Shown here: positions 1-6,121 of the stretch, in pieces | Layout: every line of letters starts with the position of its first letter | How positions within the stretch are numbered: position 1 is the first letter of the stretch | Assembly (NCBI GenBank): GCA_016867505.1 | Contig: VGJH01000074.1 | Coordinates: 1-6,273 of the forward strand | Length of the DNA stretch: 6,273 nt | Direction of reading: 5' to 3' | Origin: Candidatus Bathyarchaeota archaeon | GTDB lineage: Archaea > Thermoproteota > Bathyarchaeia > TCS64 | The notes under the pieces: generated by a model | What the model was told of the DNA's origin: nothing | Database searches by the model: none | What the model saw: the letters and a program-made list of their open reading frames with translations, nothing else | Program-made: the position numbers and the translations under genes

Positions 1-163
1 CTACAAATGTAACTAACGCAGCTCCACCCATAACAAAAATTAAGCCCAAATCATCAAGTCTCAGAAAACTAAGAACAATTTCCTGTTTAGTCATCCCACT
101 GTAAGCTAAGCCAAAACCAAATAATATTCCACCAAAATAAACAGATAAATTTCTTAGATTCAT
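1..163 (-). CDS. YeeE/YedE-type sulfur transporter, C-terminal half (DUF6691-like), 3' end outside window
   Basis: This is the first 54 residues of a membrane protein whose remainder lies beyond base 1. It starts at the ATG at 163-161. The visible part has a glycine-rich first membrane segment (about residues 7-22), then the motif GLAYSGMT (18-25) and a second segment with FVMGGAALV (44-52). Bacterial and archaeal DUF6691 proteins show the same layout (a FGxGLxxSGMT motif, then FVMGGA), and they pair with a separate YeeE N-terminal half to form a split thiosulfate/sulfur permease. The start codon overlaps the stop of the preceding half-gene by one base (TAATG), and a GGAG site lies 7 nt upstream, so the two are co-transcribed and probably translationally coupled. 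Family knowledge suggests import of thiosulfate or another small sulfur compound; the substrate cannot be read from the sequence. No cysteine appears in the visible part. Confidence 0.8.
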   Translation of the reverse strand, partial: MNLRNLSVYFGGILFGFGLAYSGMTKQEIVLSFLRLDDLGLIFVMGGAALVTFV

Positions 164-621
164 TAAACCACTCCAATTATTTCAAGTAAATGAGTTGTGA
201 TGATTGCTGTCACCATGAATGTAATAACTGCATATAGACTGGTTGTTGAAAGTGAAGCTAGGCCACTTATTCCATGACCACTTGTACAGCCATTGCTTAA
301 TCTGGTACCAACACCAACTAAAAGCCCACCTAGGGCAAGACGCCATAACTCAATTTTTGTTACCCAGAATCCTGTTGGGGATACTAAAATAGTGTAGATA
401 ATTGCTCCTGTGATTAATCCTGCTGCTAAGTATAATCGCCATACTCTTTCTTTAACAAAATGTTCTTCTTGAAAGTGTCTCAATTTACTGAAGTAGCTTA
501 AGGTTGCGCTGAAAAAGCTGCTTTGGGTTGCATGGAGACCAGTTAAAATGTAAATTAAGCTTGTTCCTAAGCCTATTATTATTCCACCAATTAGATAGGG
601 TTCTATTCCTAATGGAAACAT
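163..621 (-). CDS. YeeE/YedE family sulfur transporter, N-terminal half (Sulf_transp)
   Basis: A 152-residue integral membrane protein. Hydrophobic segments lie near residues 9-28, 61-80, 92-109 and 128-149. The diagnostic motif is GVGTRLSNGCTSGHGISG (103-120), the glycine-rich loop with an invariant cysteine (C112) typical of the YeeE/YedE sulfur transporter family (PF04143). Structural work on YeeE shows that conserved cysteines in such loops contact thiosulfate as it crosses the membrane, so C112 is the expected substrate-contact residue. The protein is half the length of fused YeeE and is followed by a DUF6691-like partner that overlaps it by one base, the usual split arrangement. A soluble loop (about 40-60) separates the first two membrane segments. 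The gene lies 32 nt downstream of an MBL-rhodanese sulfur enzyme, a pairing that suggests imported sulfane sulfur is passed to that enzyme. The ATG at 621 has no Shine-Dalgarno site but has a TATA-like box 24 nt upstream. Confidence 0.88.
   Translation of the reverse strand: MFPLGIEPYLIGGIIIGLGTSLIYILTGLHATQSSFFSATLSYFSKLRHFQEEHFVKERVWRLYLAAGLITGAIIYTILVSPTGFWVTKIELWRLALGGLLVGVGTRLSNGCTSGHGISGLASLSTTSLYAVITFMVTAIITTHLLEIIGVV
171..174 (-). promoter_or_regulatory. Shine-Dalgarno site of the second transporter half-gene
   Basis: GGAG on the minus strand, 7 nt before the ATG at 163, lies inside the end of the preceding coding region. It supports the overlapping TAATG start and coupled translation of the two half-transporters. 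Confidence 0.6.
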
Positions 622-640
622 GTACTACTTTTTAGAAGCG

Positions 641-648
641 TATTTAAA
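641..648 (-). promoter_or_regulatory. TATA-like box upstream of the split YeeE transporter genes
   Basis: Reads TTTAAATA on the minus strand, preceded by a T-run (651-646). Its centre is about 24 nt from the ATG at 621, which would place transcription start at or next to the start codon. No Shine-Dalgarno sequence is present, which fits a leaderless mRNA. Because it lies in the short gap after the MBL-rhodanese stop codon, the T-run could also act as a weak terminator for that gene. Inference from spacing and composition only, in an AT-rich genome. Confidence 0.4.
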
Positions 649-653
649 AAACA

Positions 654-2015
654 TTAGGAAATTATGGGGTAGCCTAACTTTTTCCAGGCATCCATTCCGC
701 CAAGTATATTGTAAATATTTTTTCTCCCAGCTCTAATTAATATGCTTGATGCAAAGCTTGATCTGCTACCTGTTTTGCAAATTACATAAACTGGTTTATT
801 TTCAGGTACTTCGCTTAGCCTTTCAGGGAGCTTACCAAGGTAAATGTGTATAGCATCTTTAATGTGACCATCATCCCATTCATTGTAACGTCGTACATCC
901 AAAATAGTCATATCTTCTTTAGAATCAATATTTTTTTTCAATGTGAATACATCAATTAAGTTAATTTTCTGAAGAGGGTAACCTTCCTTAAGCCATGACT
1001 CTACTCCACCCGTTAAATAACCTACAAATTTATCATAGCCCATCCTGTAGAGGTTTACAGTAGCATAATTAATATCATCGGGATCTTCTGAGACCAGTAA
1101 AACTTCTTCATTTAAGTCTACTACCCATCCAGCATTGTTTAATCTATTTGGAACTAGATTATATGAGCCTTGAATATGTGCTCCTCCAAAACTGGCAGCA
1201 CTTCTTGTGTCAATAATTTTTGCTCCGTTATCTAATGAAGCCATAAACTCTTTTGGTTTCAATGCATTAACAATTGGTATTTTTTTATCCGGTGGTCCTT
1301 CTAAATTATAAATCTCCATATATTTGAAATATGGGGATTTCTCATGCTTCTCAGCAATTTTTTTATTAATGAATTTGTCTTTTTTCAGGGCTAACAGGGA
1401 ATTCATCGCTTTTTCAGCGCCAATAGTGCTGAATTCTCTTTCAGCGATATTACCTCCACAGACTGAACCAGATCCATGCGCAGGATAAATAATTACCCCA
1501 TCACCCAATGGGATTAGTTTTTCATGTATCCCATCAAATAATAACGCTGACATTTTAGGAGTATTTTCCTTTCCTAGGAAATCAGTTCTACCTACATCAC
1601 CAACGAATAGCGTGTCACCTGTAAATACAAGGATTGGTTTGTTACCGGTCTCATTGTCAATTACTGCGTAACAACTGCTATCGGGTGAATGCCCTGGTGT
1701 ATGTAAAGCTACGACGGTTAGTGCTCCAAATAAAAATTTTTGATTGTCAATATAGGTTTCGCCATATTTCCATGGAAGACCTGGCCCATGAATTATTTTT
1801 GCACCAGTTATTTTTGATAACTCAATTGAACCAATCACATAATCCTCATTCCTATGAGTTTCAAAAATAAATTTTAATTTTGAACCCCATTCAGTAAGAG
1901 TCTTCGTATAAACTTCAACATCTCGTCTCGGATCAATTACAGCTGCTTCACCTTTTGAAGAGAAAATATAAGATAGGTGTGAAACAATTTCGGATTTGAT
2001 GGTTTGAAATAGCAT
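654..2015 (-). CDS. MBL-fold hydrolase fused to two rhodanese domains (persulfide dioxygenase-like sulfurtransferase)
   Basis: A 453-residue soluble protein with three domains. Residues 1-240 form a metallo-beta-lactamase fold of the ETHE1/glyoxalase II type: VIDPRRDV (26-33), the metal motif THRNEDY (53-59), HTPGHS (105-110), TGDTLFVGDVGRTDF (132-146) and YPAHGSG (177-183). H54, H105 and D134 correspond to the three ligands of the mononuclear iron in ETHE1. The other usual histidines of THxHxDH are replaced (N56, Y59), so a two-metal site is unlikely. Residues about 252-349 are a rhodanese fold with no catalytic cysteine: the loop position carries SEDPDD (309-314). Residues about 355-453 are a second rhodanese with an intact CKTGSRS loop, catalytic C413. 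The family oxidises persulfides to sulfite or moves sulfane sulfur; which applies here is unknown. The ATG at 2015 lacks a Shine-Dalgarno site. It lies between Rli1 and the split YeeE transporter, on the same strand. Confidence 0.88.
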   Translation of the reverse strand: MLFQTIKSEIVSHLSYIFSSKGEAAVIDPRRDVEVYTKTLTEWGSKLKFIFETHRNEDYVIGSIELSKITGAKIIHGPGLPWKYGETYIDNQKFLFGALTVVALHTPGHSPDSSCYAVIDNETGNKPILVFTGDTLFVGDVGRTDFLGKENTPKMSALLFDGIHEKLIPLGDGVIIYPAHGSGSVCGGNIAEREFSTIGAEKAMNSLLALKKDKFINKKIAEKHEKSPYFKYMEIYNLEGPPDKKIPIVNALKPKEFMASLDNGAKIIDTRSAASFGGAHIQGSYNLVPNRLNNAGWVVDLNEEVLLVSEDPDDINYATVNLYRMGYDKFVGYLTGGVESWLKEGYPLQKINLIDVFTLKKNIDSKEDMTILDVRRYNEWDDGHIKDAIHIYLGKLPERLSEVPENKPVYVICKTGSRSSFASSILIRAGRKNIYNILGGMDAWKKLGYPIIS

Positions 2016-2042
2016 CTTGTATTAATATTTGAAAACATTTGC

Positions 2043-2055
2043 TATAAATATTTAT
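2043..2055 (-). promoter_or_regulatory. TATA-like box of the MBL-rhodanese gene
   Basis: An AT-only run containing AAATATTTATA on the minus strand is centred 31-35 nt before the ATG at 2015. The stretch between box and ATG has no GGAG-like sequence. This fits an archaeal promoter giving a leaderless or very short leader transcript, independent of Rli1 upstream. Low specificity because the region is AT-rich. Confidence 0.4.
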
Positions 2056-2064
2056 TAGATGGAT

Positions 2065-2089
2065 ACCAGTTTGACTTAAAAACCAGTTT
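2065..2089. repeat. Short direct repeat (ACCAGTTT x2) upstream of the MBL-rhodanese promoter
   Basis: Two perfect 8-bp copies of ACCAGTTT at 2065-2072 and 2082-2089, 17 bp apart start to start, just upstream of the TATA-like box. A 12-bp perfect palindrome, CTTAATATTAAG, follows at 2108-2119. Either could be a regulator site controlling the sulfur genes, but short AT-rich repeats arise by chance and there is no second locus here for comparison. Confidence 0.25.
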
Positions 2090-2196
2090 TAATAGATTAA
2101 ATACATGCTTAATATTAAGGGACAAACGTGGCGAATTTTAATTTTAATAATTTAAACATTAATCACTTTCTTTATACCGACCCCAGTTGATCTTAG

Positions 2197-3978
2197 TTAA
2201 TTTTGTGAGTAATAATATCTCCCTAATTCTTTTTGTTCTCTATCAAGTTTGGAACCAGCTTTATTAACTCTAGGTCTTTTAGTATCAGGGTCTCTTCTGA
2301 AGGTCACCGCCATTTCTTTGAGGAATGTATTCATCCCATTTTCAAGACTTAATGGTTGACCAGCATAGCCTTTTTTACCAGCTTCACCAGTGAACACCAT
2401 TATTTTGTCAGCAATAAAATCTTGAGTTACTATATCATGTTCAACTACGAATGCTGTAACACCATGCATTTTAGTTATTCTTCTAATAGCTCTAGCAACA
2501 GCAAGTCTCTCTTCAACATCAAGATATGCACTTGGTTCATCAAGGAGGTAAATGTCGCTTGCTCTGCTTAAACACTCAGCAATTGCTACCCTCTGTAATT
2601 CTCCTCCAGAAAGGATTCTTACATCTCTTTCAAGCATTCTCTTAACATGAAGTGGTTCAAGTATCTCAGCCTTATACCATTCTTCAACGAATTTTTCTCC
2701 AGCTGCTTTCCTTAACACATCTTCAACAGAGCCATCAATTCTACCACTAATATATTGTGGCTTATAGCTAACCTTCAAATTGGGATTACTTACTCCGCCT
2801 TCATCAGGAGTTTCTACTCCCGCAAGCATTTTAATAAAAGTAGTTTTACCTATACCATTCATACCGAGTATTCCGACAACATCACCAACTCCAATGTTTC
2901 CTGCCTCAACATCTAAAGTAAAATCCTCAAATTTTTTCTTTAATGCGGACCATTCTAACAATATTCTTGTTTTTCCTTTCACAATGTTTGGTGGTTTATC
3001 ATGAAAAACTATTGGAGTGTCACGGAACCGAATATTTTCATCAGGAATATATCCATTAATGTAAATATTGATACCTTCACGCACTGTATGAATATGACTT
3101 ACTATTCCATATACATCTGGTTCACCATATAATAGAAAGACATCATCACTCATGTAATCTAGAACAGCGAGGTCGTGTTCAGCAGCTACAATCATTTTAT
3201 TTTCATCGATAAGATTTCTGATGACTTTTGCTGCTTTGATTCTTTGATATATGTCAAGGTGACTTGAAGGCTCATCAAATAAGTAGACCTGTGAATCTCT
3301 AATCACAGCAGTTGCTATTGCTACTCGCTGAAGTTCACCACCACTCAAAACCTCTAAAGGTCTATCAAGAATGTGATCAATCTCTAGGTCCTTAGCTACT
3401 TTTTCTAATATTCCTCTTTGATCCAGTCTCTTTAATACCTCAGAAACTGTTCCAGAAACAACTTTAGGAATCTTATCGACATATTGAGGCTTTAAGACAA
3501 TTTGGGTTTTACCTTTATACAAAGAATCTAAATAATCATACATGGGTTCACCAGAATAATTTGATTTAACATCCTCCTTATTCGGTGGTTCCAAGTAATT
3601 ACCAAGATTGGGGATCAATTCACCTGCAAGAATTCTAAGTATCGTAGACTTCCCCATTCCATTTCTACCAAGCAATCCAACAACTGAACCTTGCTTTAAA
3701 GTTGGTAATCTATAAAGTGTAAAAGCATTAGCTCCAAAACGATGCGTATGATCTGTTTTTAACTCATCAGGTAGATTAACAATCCTTAACGCATCGAAGG
3801 AACATTTTTTTACGCATATCCCACAGCCACTACAAATTAATTCAGCAACATAAGCCTTCTTATCTTCGCCAAGTCTGATCGCTTCACGACGTGTTCTTAC
3901 CATTGGACAAAATCTAATGCAAACTAAATCACATTTTTCTGACTTACAACGTTCTTTATCTACAACCGCAATTCTCAA
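2197..3978 (-). CDS. ABCE1/Rli1 ribosome-recycling ATPase
   Basis: The twin-ATPase Fe-S protein that splits ribosomes into subunits after termination; cytosolic and essential where tested. An N-terminal ferredoxin-like domain carries eight cysteines (C11, C16, C20, C24 and C49, C52, C55, C59) for two 4Fe-4S clusters. NBD1 has Walker A GRNGMGKST (104-112), signature LSGGELQ (211-217), Walker B with D235/E236 and switch H268. NBD2 has Walker A GMNGIGKTT (372-380), signature LSGGELQ (456-462), D480/E481 and H514. The hinge segment YGIVSHIHTVREGINIYING is typical of the family. Length (593 residues) is normal and no key residue is missing; a serine replaces the usual proline after C59. I chose the TTG at 3978-3976: it gives the family-typical N-terminus MRIAVVD and has an AGGTG Shine-Dalgarno site 6 nt upstream. 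An in-frame GTG at 3987 (+3 residues) is the alternative. Its neighbours are sulfur genes; a functional link is not evident beyond Fe-S demand. Confidence 0.97.
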   Translation of the reverse strand: MRIAVVDKERCKSEKCDLVCIRFCPMVRTRREAIRLGEDKKAYVAELICSGCGICVKKCSFDALRIVNLPDELKTDHTHRFGANAFTLYRLPTLKQGSVVGLLGRNGMGKSTILRILAGELIPNLGNYLEPPNKEDVKSNYSGEPMYDYLDSLYKGKTQIVLKPQYVDKIPKVVSGTVSEVLKRLDQRGILEKVAKDLEIDHILDRPLEVLSGGELQRVAIATAVIRDSQVYLFDEPSSHLDIYQRIKAAKVIRNLIDENKMIVAAEHDLAVLDYMSDDVFLLYGEPDVYGIVSHIHTVREGINIYINGYIPDENIRFRDTPIVFHDKPPNIVKGKTRILLEWSALKKKFEDFTLDVEAGNIGVGDVVGILGMNGIGKTTFIKMLAGVETPDEGGVSNPNLKVSYKPQYISGRIDGSVEDVLRKAAGEKFVEEWYKAEILEPLHVKRMLERDVRILSGGELQRVAIAECLSRASDIYLLDEPSAYLDVEERLAVARAIRRITKMHGVTAFVVEHDIVTQDFIADKIMVFTGEAGKKGYAGQPLSLENGMNTFLKEMAVTFRRDPDTKRPRVNKAGSKLDREQKELGRYYYSQN

Positions 3979-3984
3979 ACTTGA

Positions 3985-3989
3985 CACCT
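3985..3989 (-). promoter_or_regulatory. Shine-Dalgarno site deciding the Rli1 start
   Basis: AGGTG on the minus strand is complementary to the archaeal 16S rRNA tail (it matches part of GGAGGTGATC) and lies 6 nt before the TTG at 3978. It overlaps the alternative GTG start at 3987, which would then have no usable site at normal spacing. It therefore favours the shorter protein beginning MRIAVVD. Confidence 0.5.
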
Positions 3990-4013
3990 TTTCGTCGTTA
4001 ATTCATTATCTCC

Positions 4014-4022
4014 TTTATTTAA
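4014..4022 (-). promoter_or_regulatory. Candidate TATA box for Rli1
   Basis: TTAAATAAA on the minus strand, centred about 40 nt upstream of the TTG at 3978. This would put the transcript start near 3992 and leave a short leader containing the AGGTG site. Another AT-rich candidate lies farther upstream, near 4058-4071, so the assignment is tentative. Confidence 0.3.
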
Positions 4023-4111
4023 GTGATGATGAAACTAGAGACCAATTGTATTTCGTATTAATTTAATATTTTTATTATCGCCTTAAGAAACATAGAAAAA
4101 TTCGTCTAGGA

Positions 4112-4119
4112 ATATAAAA
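4112..4119 (+). promoter_or_regulatory. TATA-like box of the homocysteine-biosynthesis genes
   Basis: ATATAAAA, with a purine-rich GGA just upstream that could serve as a BRE, is centred about 36 nt before the ATG at 4152. Standard archaeal spacing would put transcription start near 4141. That is downstream of the in-frame TTG at 4137 and so argues for the ATG at 4152 as the true start, with a leader of about 10 nt. It is the best-looking promoter in the divergent region. Confidence 0.45.
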
Positions 4120-4151
4120 CACAGTAACTTATTTATTTGAGAATATACTTA

Positions 4152-5708
4152 ATGCCTGCATCTATATTGGAGGGAAAAAATCTCAAATCAAATAATCAAC
4201 CAAGTAAAAAACGAACAATAGAAGAGATTAATACTAAAATTAGAAAGGGAGACATTCAGGTTTTACCCGTCTCTGAATTCAAAAAACTTGTGGATAGTAA
4301 AGGGATCCAAGTTGCTTTTAATGAAATTGATGTAGTCACTACAGGCACATTTGGTGCTATGTGTAGTAGTGGTGCATTGATTAATGTCGGACATTCTGAT
4401 CCACCAATAAAAATTCAGCATGCTTGGATTAATGATGTGCCAATCACTCATCCAGGAGCAGCTGTGGATCTTTTTATTGGTGCCACGATTGGTAGTGAAA
4501 CAAAAGGATTCGAATATGGTGGAGGGTATGTAATTGAAGATCTTGTCAAAGGAGATGAAGTTGAACTTAGAGCAACCGCATATGGGACCGATTGTTATCC
4601 TCGAACAGAAGTTGAAACTACAATCACAAAGGATGATCTTAATCAATTCATTTTATTAAACTTCAGGAACGGGTATCAAAGATACAGTTGTGCAGTGAAT
4701 GGTCGTGATGAGATTATCTACACTTACATGGGCAAATTATTACCAAAATACCGTAATGCAACATATAGTGGAGCAGGTGAAATAGCTCCTTTAAGTAATG
4801 ACCCTAACTATGAAACAATAGGATTAGGTACCAAAATTTTCTTGGGTGGAGGTCAAGGGTATGTTATTGGAGAAGGGACACAACATAGTCCAAGTACTGG
4901 ATATGGAACCCTAATGGTGAAAGGAAATGCCAAACAAATGAACTCTAATTATCTTAGAGGTGCCACTTTTACTGGGTATGGTTCTTCAATTTACATTGGT
5001 TTAGGTATACCGATTCCTTTACTAAACATTGAATTAGCTGAAAAAGCTGCTATTCGGGATGAAGATATTTTAACAGATGTTATCGATTATGGAGTACCTC
5101 GACGTGGAAGACCAACATTAAGGAAAGTAAGTTATAAAGAATTGAAAAGCGGAAAATTGAATCTAAACAACAAAGAAATTAAAGTTAGCAGCATCAGTAG
5201 TCTTGAGAAAGCAGAATCGATTTGTAGAGAGTTAGCTTCTTGGATACAACAAGGGAATTTTACTTTAACTTTACCTGTTGAAAGATTATCACAAGAAGGA
5301 CAAGCAAAGCCAATGAGACAAACCAAAGGTGGAGCAGCCTTTGTTGATAGTATACTACAAAAAGCAGTAACTTGTGAAGAAACTGAAGCCATTGAAACAG
5401 TAGCAAAAAGATTGATTACAAAAAATGTTAACCACATCGTAGTAGTTGATACAAATTACAAACTAACAGGAATTGTAACATCGTGGGATATTACGAAAGC
5501 AATAGCAAATGGAGTTAAAACTCTCAAAGAAATCATTGTTACTCGAGTTTATACCGCAAGCTCAAACGAGCCTTTAGAAGTGGTAGCTAAAAGATTAACG
5601 CAACACAATATTTCAGCTCTTCCAGTGATTGATGGGACTCAAAAAGTGTTGGGAATAATCACTAGTGAAGACATCGCAAAACTTGTTGGAGGTAATATAA
5701 ATGGTTAG
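4152..5708 (+). CDS. Homocysteine biosynthesis protein (HcyBio/COG1900 domain plus two CBS domains)
   Basis: A 518-residue cytosolic protein of the DUF39/HcyBio family. The M. acetivorans member MA1821 is needed to make homocysteine from aspartate semialdehyde and sulfide without O-acyl homoserine, using a protein persulfide. The HcyBio domain spans about residues 20-375. It includes TIEEINTKIRKGD, GTFGAMCSSG (65-74, C71), a second cysteine in GTDCYPR (C148), and the glycine-rich stretches LGGGQGYVIGEGTQH (231-245) and GYGSSIYIGLGIPIP (275-289). C71 and C148 are 77 residues apart, the same spacing as C54 and C131, the persulfide-related pair of MA1821 as I recall it. Two CBS domains follow (about 394-455 and 462-516), ending in GIVTSWDI and GIITSEDI; they probably sense a nucleotide or S-adenosyl compound. 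I chose the ATG at 4152; an in-frame TTG at 4137 adds five residues but lies upstream of the likely transcript start. The next gene, a NIL ferredoxin, overlaps by 8 nt. Confidence 0.93.
   Translation: MPASILEGKNLKSNNQPSKKRTIEEINTKIRKGDIQVLPVSEFKKLVDSKGIQVAFNEIDVVTTGTFGAMCSSGALINVGHSDPPIKIQHAWINDVPITHPGAAVDLFIGATIGSETKGFEYGGGYVIEDLVKGDEVELRATAYGTDCYPRTEVETTITKDDLNQFILLNFRNGYQRYSCAVNGRDEIIYTYMGKLLPKYRNATYSGAGEIAPLSNDPNYETIGLGTKIFLGGGQGYVIGEGTQHSPSTGYGTLMVKGNAKQMNSNYLRGATFTGYGSSIYIGLGIPIPLLNIELAEKAAIRDEDILTDVIDYGVPRRGRPTLRKVSYKELKSGKLNLNNKEIKVSSISSLEKAESICRELASWIQQGNFTLTLPVERLSQEGQAKPMRQTKGGAAFVDSILQKAVTCEETEAIETVAKRLITKNVNHIVVVDTNYKLTGIVTSWDITKAIANGVKTLKEIIVTRVYTASSNEPLEVVAKRLTQHNISALPVIDGTQKVLGIITSEDIAKLVGGNING
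5688..5693 (+). promoter_or_regulatory. Shine-Dalgarno site of the NIL-ferredoxin gene
   Basis: GGAGGT lies 7 nt before the ATG at 5701, inside the last codons of the homocysteine-biosynthesis gene. It is a near-perfect match to the archaeal anti-Shine-Dalgarno and fixes this ATG as the start despite the 8-nt overlap and the nearby in-frame ATGs at 5710 and 5713. Confidence 0.75.
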
Positions 5709-6093
5709 AATGATGTTACGTTTTGATAACGAAAAAGTCCATGAACCAGTCACTTCACAAGTGATACTTGAAGAAAAAATTCCTCTAAACATTATGAGTG
5801 CTTATGTAAACCAACAGGGCGGAGAAATTTTAATAGATGTCGACTCTGAACACGCTGAACGCTTAGCTAAAGCTTTTAGAAAAAGGGGTGTGACAGTAGA
5901 TGTACCTAAATTAATTGAAAAAGATGAAGTTAAGTGCACGAGCTGTGGAGCATGCGTGAGTCTTTGCCCAATGAATGCTCTAAAATATGATCCAAGCAAT
6001 AAAGTTGAATTAAATGAAGCTGTATGTAACGGCATTACATGTGGCTTATGTGTGGACGCATGTCCAGTTAGGGCAATTAGATTGCTTGGATAA
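5701..6093 (+). CDS. NIL-domain di-cluster ferredoxin, partner of the homocysteine-biosynthesis protein
   Basis: A 130-residue protein. Residues 1-70 are a NIL domain, a small ferredoxin-like fold also found at the C-terminus of the methionine-importer ATPase MetN, where it binds methionine. Residues 75-130 form a two-cluster ferredoxin: CTSCGACVSLCP (C79, C82, C85, C89) and a second site, CNGITCGLCVDACP (C109, C114, C117, C121). The same architecture is seen in MA1822, which works with MA1821 in homocysteine synthesis, presumably delivering electrons to reduce the bound persulfide. The 8-nt overlap with the upstream gene and the strong Shine-Dalgarno site indicate coupled expression with that partner. 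The second cluster motif has four residues between its first two cysteines instead of two, though all four ligands are present. Feedback by methionine or homocysteine through the NIL domain is an inference from the MetN case. Confidence 0.93.
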   Translation: MVRMMLRFDNEKVHEPVTSQVILEEKIPLNIMSAYVNQQGGEILIDVDSEHAERLAKAFRKRGVTVDVPKLIEKDEVKCTSCGACVSLCPMNALKYDPSNKVELNEAVCNGITCGLCVDACPVRAIRLLG

Positions 6094-6121
6094 AATCCCC
6101 TAATTTTGAAGAGTATATGCT

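Noticed and set aside
1634..1870. 78-codon open frame on the plus strand
   Set aside because: Lies antisense inside the MBL domain of the MBL-rhodanese gene, has no recognisable motif and no Shine-Dalgarno site; a shadow frame.
2105..2155. 16-residue plus-strand ORF (MLNIKGQTWRILILII) in the Rli1/MBL-rhodanese gap
   Set aside because: Too short to judge, with no Shine-Dalgarno site and no conserved partner; AT-rich gaps often contain such frames.
2016..2196. Possible tRNA, small RNA or terminator hairpin between Rli1 and the MBL-rhodanese gene
   Set aside because: No cloverleaf, no GC-rich stem and no convincing hairpin with a T-run found; only AT-rich promoter-like sequence and short repeats.
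2356..3004. Two plus-strand open frames (2356-2571 and 2780-3004)
   Set aside because: Both are antisense to the second ATPase domain of Rli1. Their Ser/Thr/Phe- and Pro-rich composition is that of a reverse reading, not of a protein.
3998..4013. Minimal upstream ORF (ATG AAT TAA) preceded by GGAG before Rli1
   Set aside because: The GGAG is only 3 nt from the ATG, too close for normal initiation, and the Rli1 transcript may start downstream of it.
4263..4646. 127-codon open frame on the minus strand, rich in Cys, Phe and Ile
   Set aside because: Antisense to the well-conserved HcyBio domain; composition is a by-product of the sense codons.
5132..5437. 101-codon open frame on the minus strand
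   Set aside because: Antisense to the HcyBio/CBS junction; no motif and no start signal.
5802..6035. 77-codon open frame on the minus strand
   Set aside because: Antisense to the NIL-ferredoxin gene, whose cysteine motifs are clearly the real reading.
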